Assembly: GCA_002336975.1 (NCBI GenBank)
Contig: DDFA01000108.1
Span: forward strand, 33,264 to 57,192
DNA from: Phyllobacteriaceae bacterium UBA1940
GTDB lineage: Bacteria > Pseudomonadota > Alphaproteobacteria > Rhizobiales > Rhizobiaceae
Direction of reading: 5' to 3'
DNA length: 23,929 nt
Shown here piece by piece: positions 23,255-23,929 of the stretch. The notes beneath the pieces were generated by a model. The model was not told where the DNA came from. It saw only the letters and a program-made list of their open reading frames with translations, and did not search any database. The position numbers and the translations under genes were made by a program. The stretch's first letter is position 1; every line of letters starts with the position of its first letter.

Positions 23255-23899
23255 ATGAACGCCGAACCTTTGGATCCAGCTATCGACCTGGTGAGAAAAC
23301 TTCAGGGCAAGCGTTTTCAAACGATCCTTGCCGATCCGCCATGGCGGTTCATCAATCGCACGGGCAAGGTCGCGCCCGAGCATCGTCGCCTGTCTCGCTA
23401 CGGCACGATGACCACTGACGAAATCTGTGCCCTGCCGGTCGAAGACCACCTCAAGAGCACGGCCCACCTATATTTGTGGGTTCCCAACGCCCTGTTGCCT
23501 GACGGGTTGAAAGTGCTTGATGCCTGGGGTTTCCAATACAAATCGAATATCGTCTGGCACAAGGTCCGCAAGGATGGCGGCTCCGATGGCCGTGGCGTCG
23601 GCTTCTATTTCCGCAATGTCACCGAGTTGCTGTTGTTCGGCGTTCGCGGCAAGAATGCGCGCACCGAAGCGCCCGGCCGCAGTCAGATCAACTATCTGGC
23701 CACCCGCAAGCGCGAACATTCCCGTAAGCCGGACGAACAATACAAGCTGATCGAGGATTGTTCCAAAGGCCCTTATCTGGAATTGTTTGCCCGAGGCACA
23801 CGTCCCGGCTGGACCTATTGGGGCAATCAGGCGGACGAAAGCTACAAACCGACTTGGGCGACCTATGCCTACAATTCAGGCGTCGAGGCTGCGGAGTGA
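23255..23899 (+). CDS. MT-A70 family adenine N6-methyltransferase
   Basis: This 214-residue protein has the MT-A70 fold: DPPW at 27-30 (ILADPPWRF) is the catalytic motif for adenine N6 methylation. YGTMTTDEICALPVEDH, HLYLWVPNALLPDGLKVLDAWGF and LLFGVRGKNAR are family landmarks, with PYLELFARGTRPGWTYWGNQ at the end. Bacterial members are phage-, plasmid- or restriction-linked DNA methyltransferases, with some RNA-modifying relatives; the target is unknown. The ATG at 23255 has GGGAG about 9 bases upstream; a TTG at 23225 would extend the frame by ten residues. No restriction gene is visible before the window ends 30 bp later. Confidence 0.9.
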   Translation: MNAEPLDPAIDLVRKLQGKRFQTILADPPWRFINRTGKVAPEHRRLSRYGTMTTDEICALPVEDHLKSTAHLYLWVPNALLPDGLKVLDAWGFQYKSNIVWHKVRKDGGSDGRGVGFYFRNVTELLLFGVRGKNARTEAPGRSQINYLATRKREHSRKPDEQYKLIEDCSKGPYLELFARGTRPGWTYWGNQADESYKPTWATYAYNSGVEAAE

Positions 23900-23929
23900 G
23901 CGACCTAGCCTGAAAAATTCGTGGGGGGT

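Noticed and set aside
1..23929. tRNA, rRNA, CRISPR arrays, riboswitches
   Set aside because: No cloverleaf, rRNA segment or regularly spaced repeat was seen by eye on either strand. SAM riboswitches were considered upstream of metF, but metF is coupled to an upstream gene and has no leader.

Overview
The window is GC-rich, densely coding chromosomal DNA of an alphaproteobacterium. It is most like the Hyphomicrobiales, in the Mesorhizobium/Phyllobacteriaceae neighbourhood. This is inferred from gene content (a fused ArsR-methyltransferase next to metF, a DUF2293 protein after trmO, a PA3286-type ketoacyl synthase) and from codon bias. No rRNA, tRNA or CRISPR array was seen, so the placement is not proven.

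Layout. 1-2681 is the 3' part of a fused HyuA-HyuB 5-oxoprolinase/hydantoinase. It converges on a small cupin gene (2687-3076). A 270-bp element with near-perfect terminal inverted repeats (3139-3412) follows and ends exactly in the stop codon of an SRPBCC gene. That gene is cotranscribed with an ArsR-type repressor (3409-4220), whose promoter lies in a perfect 18-bp inverted repeat. From 4365 to 9096 runs a cell-envelope block: an SxxK serine hydrolase, a divergent GH25 lysozyme lipoprotein, an MltB-like lytic transglycosylase with a peptidoglycan-binding tail, and an overlapping LrgA/LrgB pair. A PLP-dependent decarboxylase and an EamA transporter are divergent at 9136-11441.

11649-11735 encodes a 28-residue predicted membrane peptide with a strong ribosome binding site, followed by a bidirectional terminator. 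Next comes a one-carbon/SAM block: metF is translationally coupled to the ArsR-methyltransferase fusion, which is divergent from trmO and the DUF2293 gene across an operator-like palindrome. A membrane-anchored TPR protein converges on a MOSC protein / ketoacyl-ACP synthase operon (14787-18106). A tam / AraC regulator operon is divergent from a peroxiredoxin-like gene, which in turn converges on a second SxxK serine hydrolase (18261-21675).

The last 2.2 kb looks different: lower coding density, a doubtful hypothetical gene, a DoxX gene interrupted by an in-frame stop, an operator-like palindrome, and an MT-A70 adenine methyltransferase. It looks like an eroded or accessory segment.

The most interesting items are the ArsR promoter palindrome, the stop-codon insertion element, the 28-residue membrane peptide, the ArsR-methyltransferase/metF/trmO locus, and the murein hydrolase plus LrgAB cluster. 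No obviously new multi-gene defence or mobile system was recognised.
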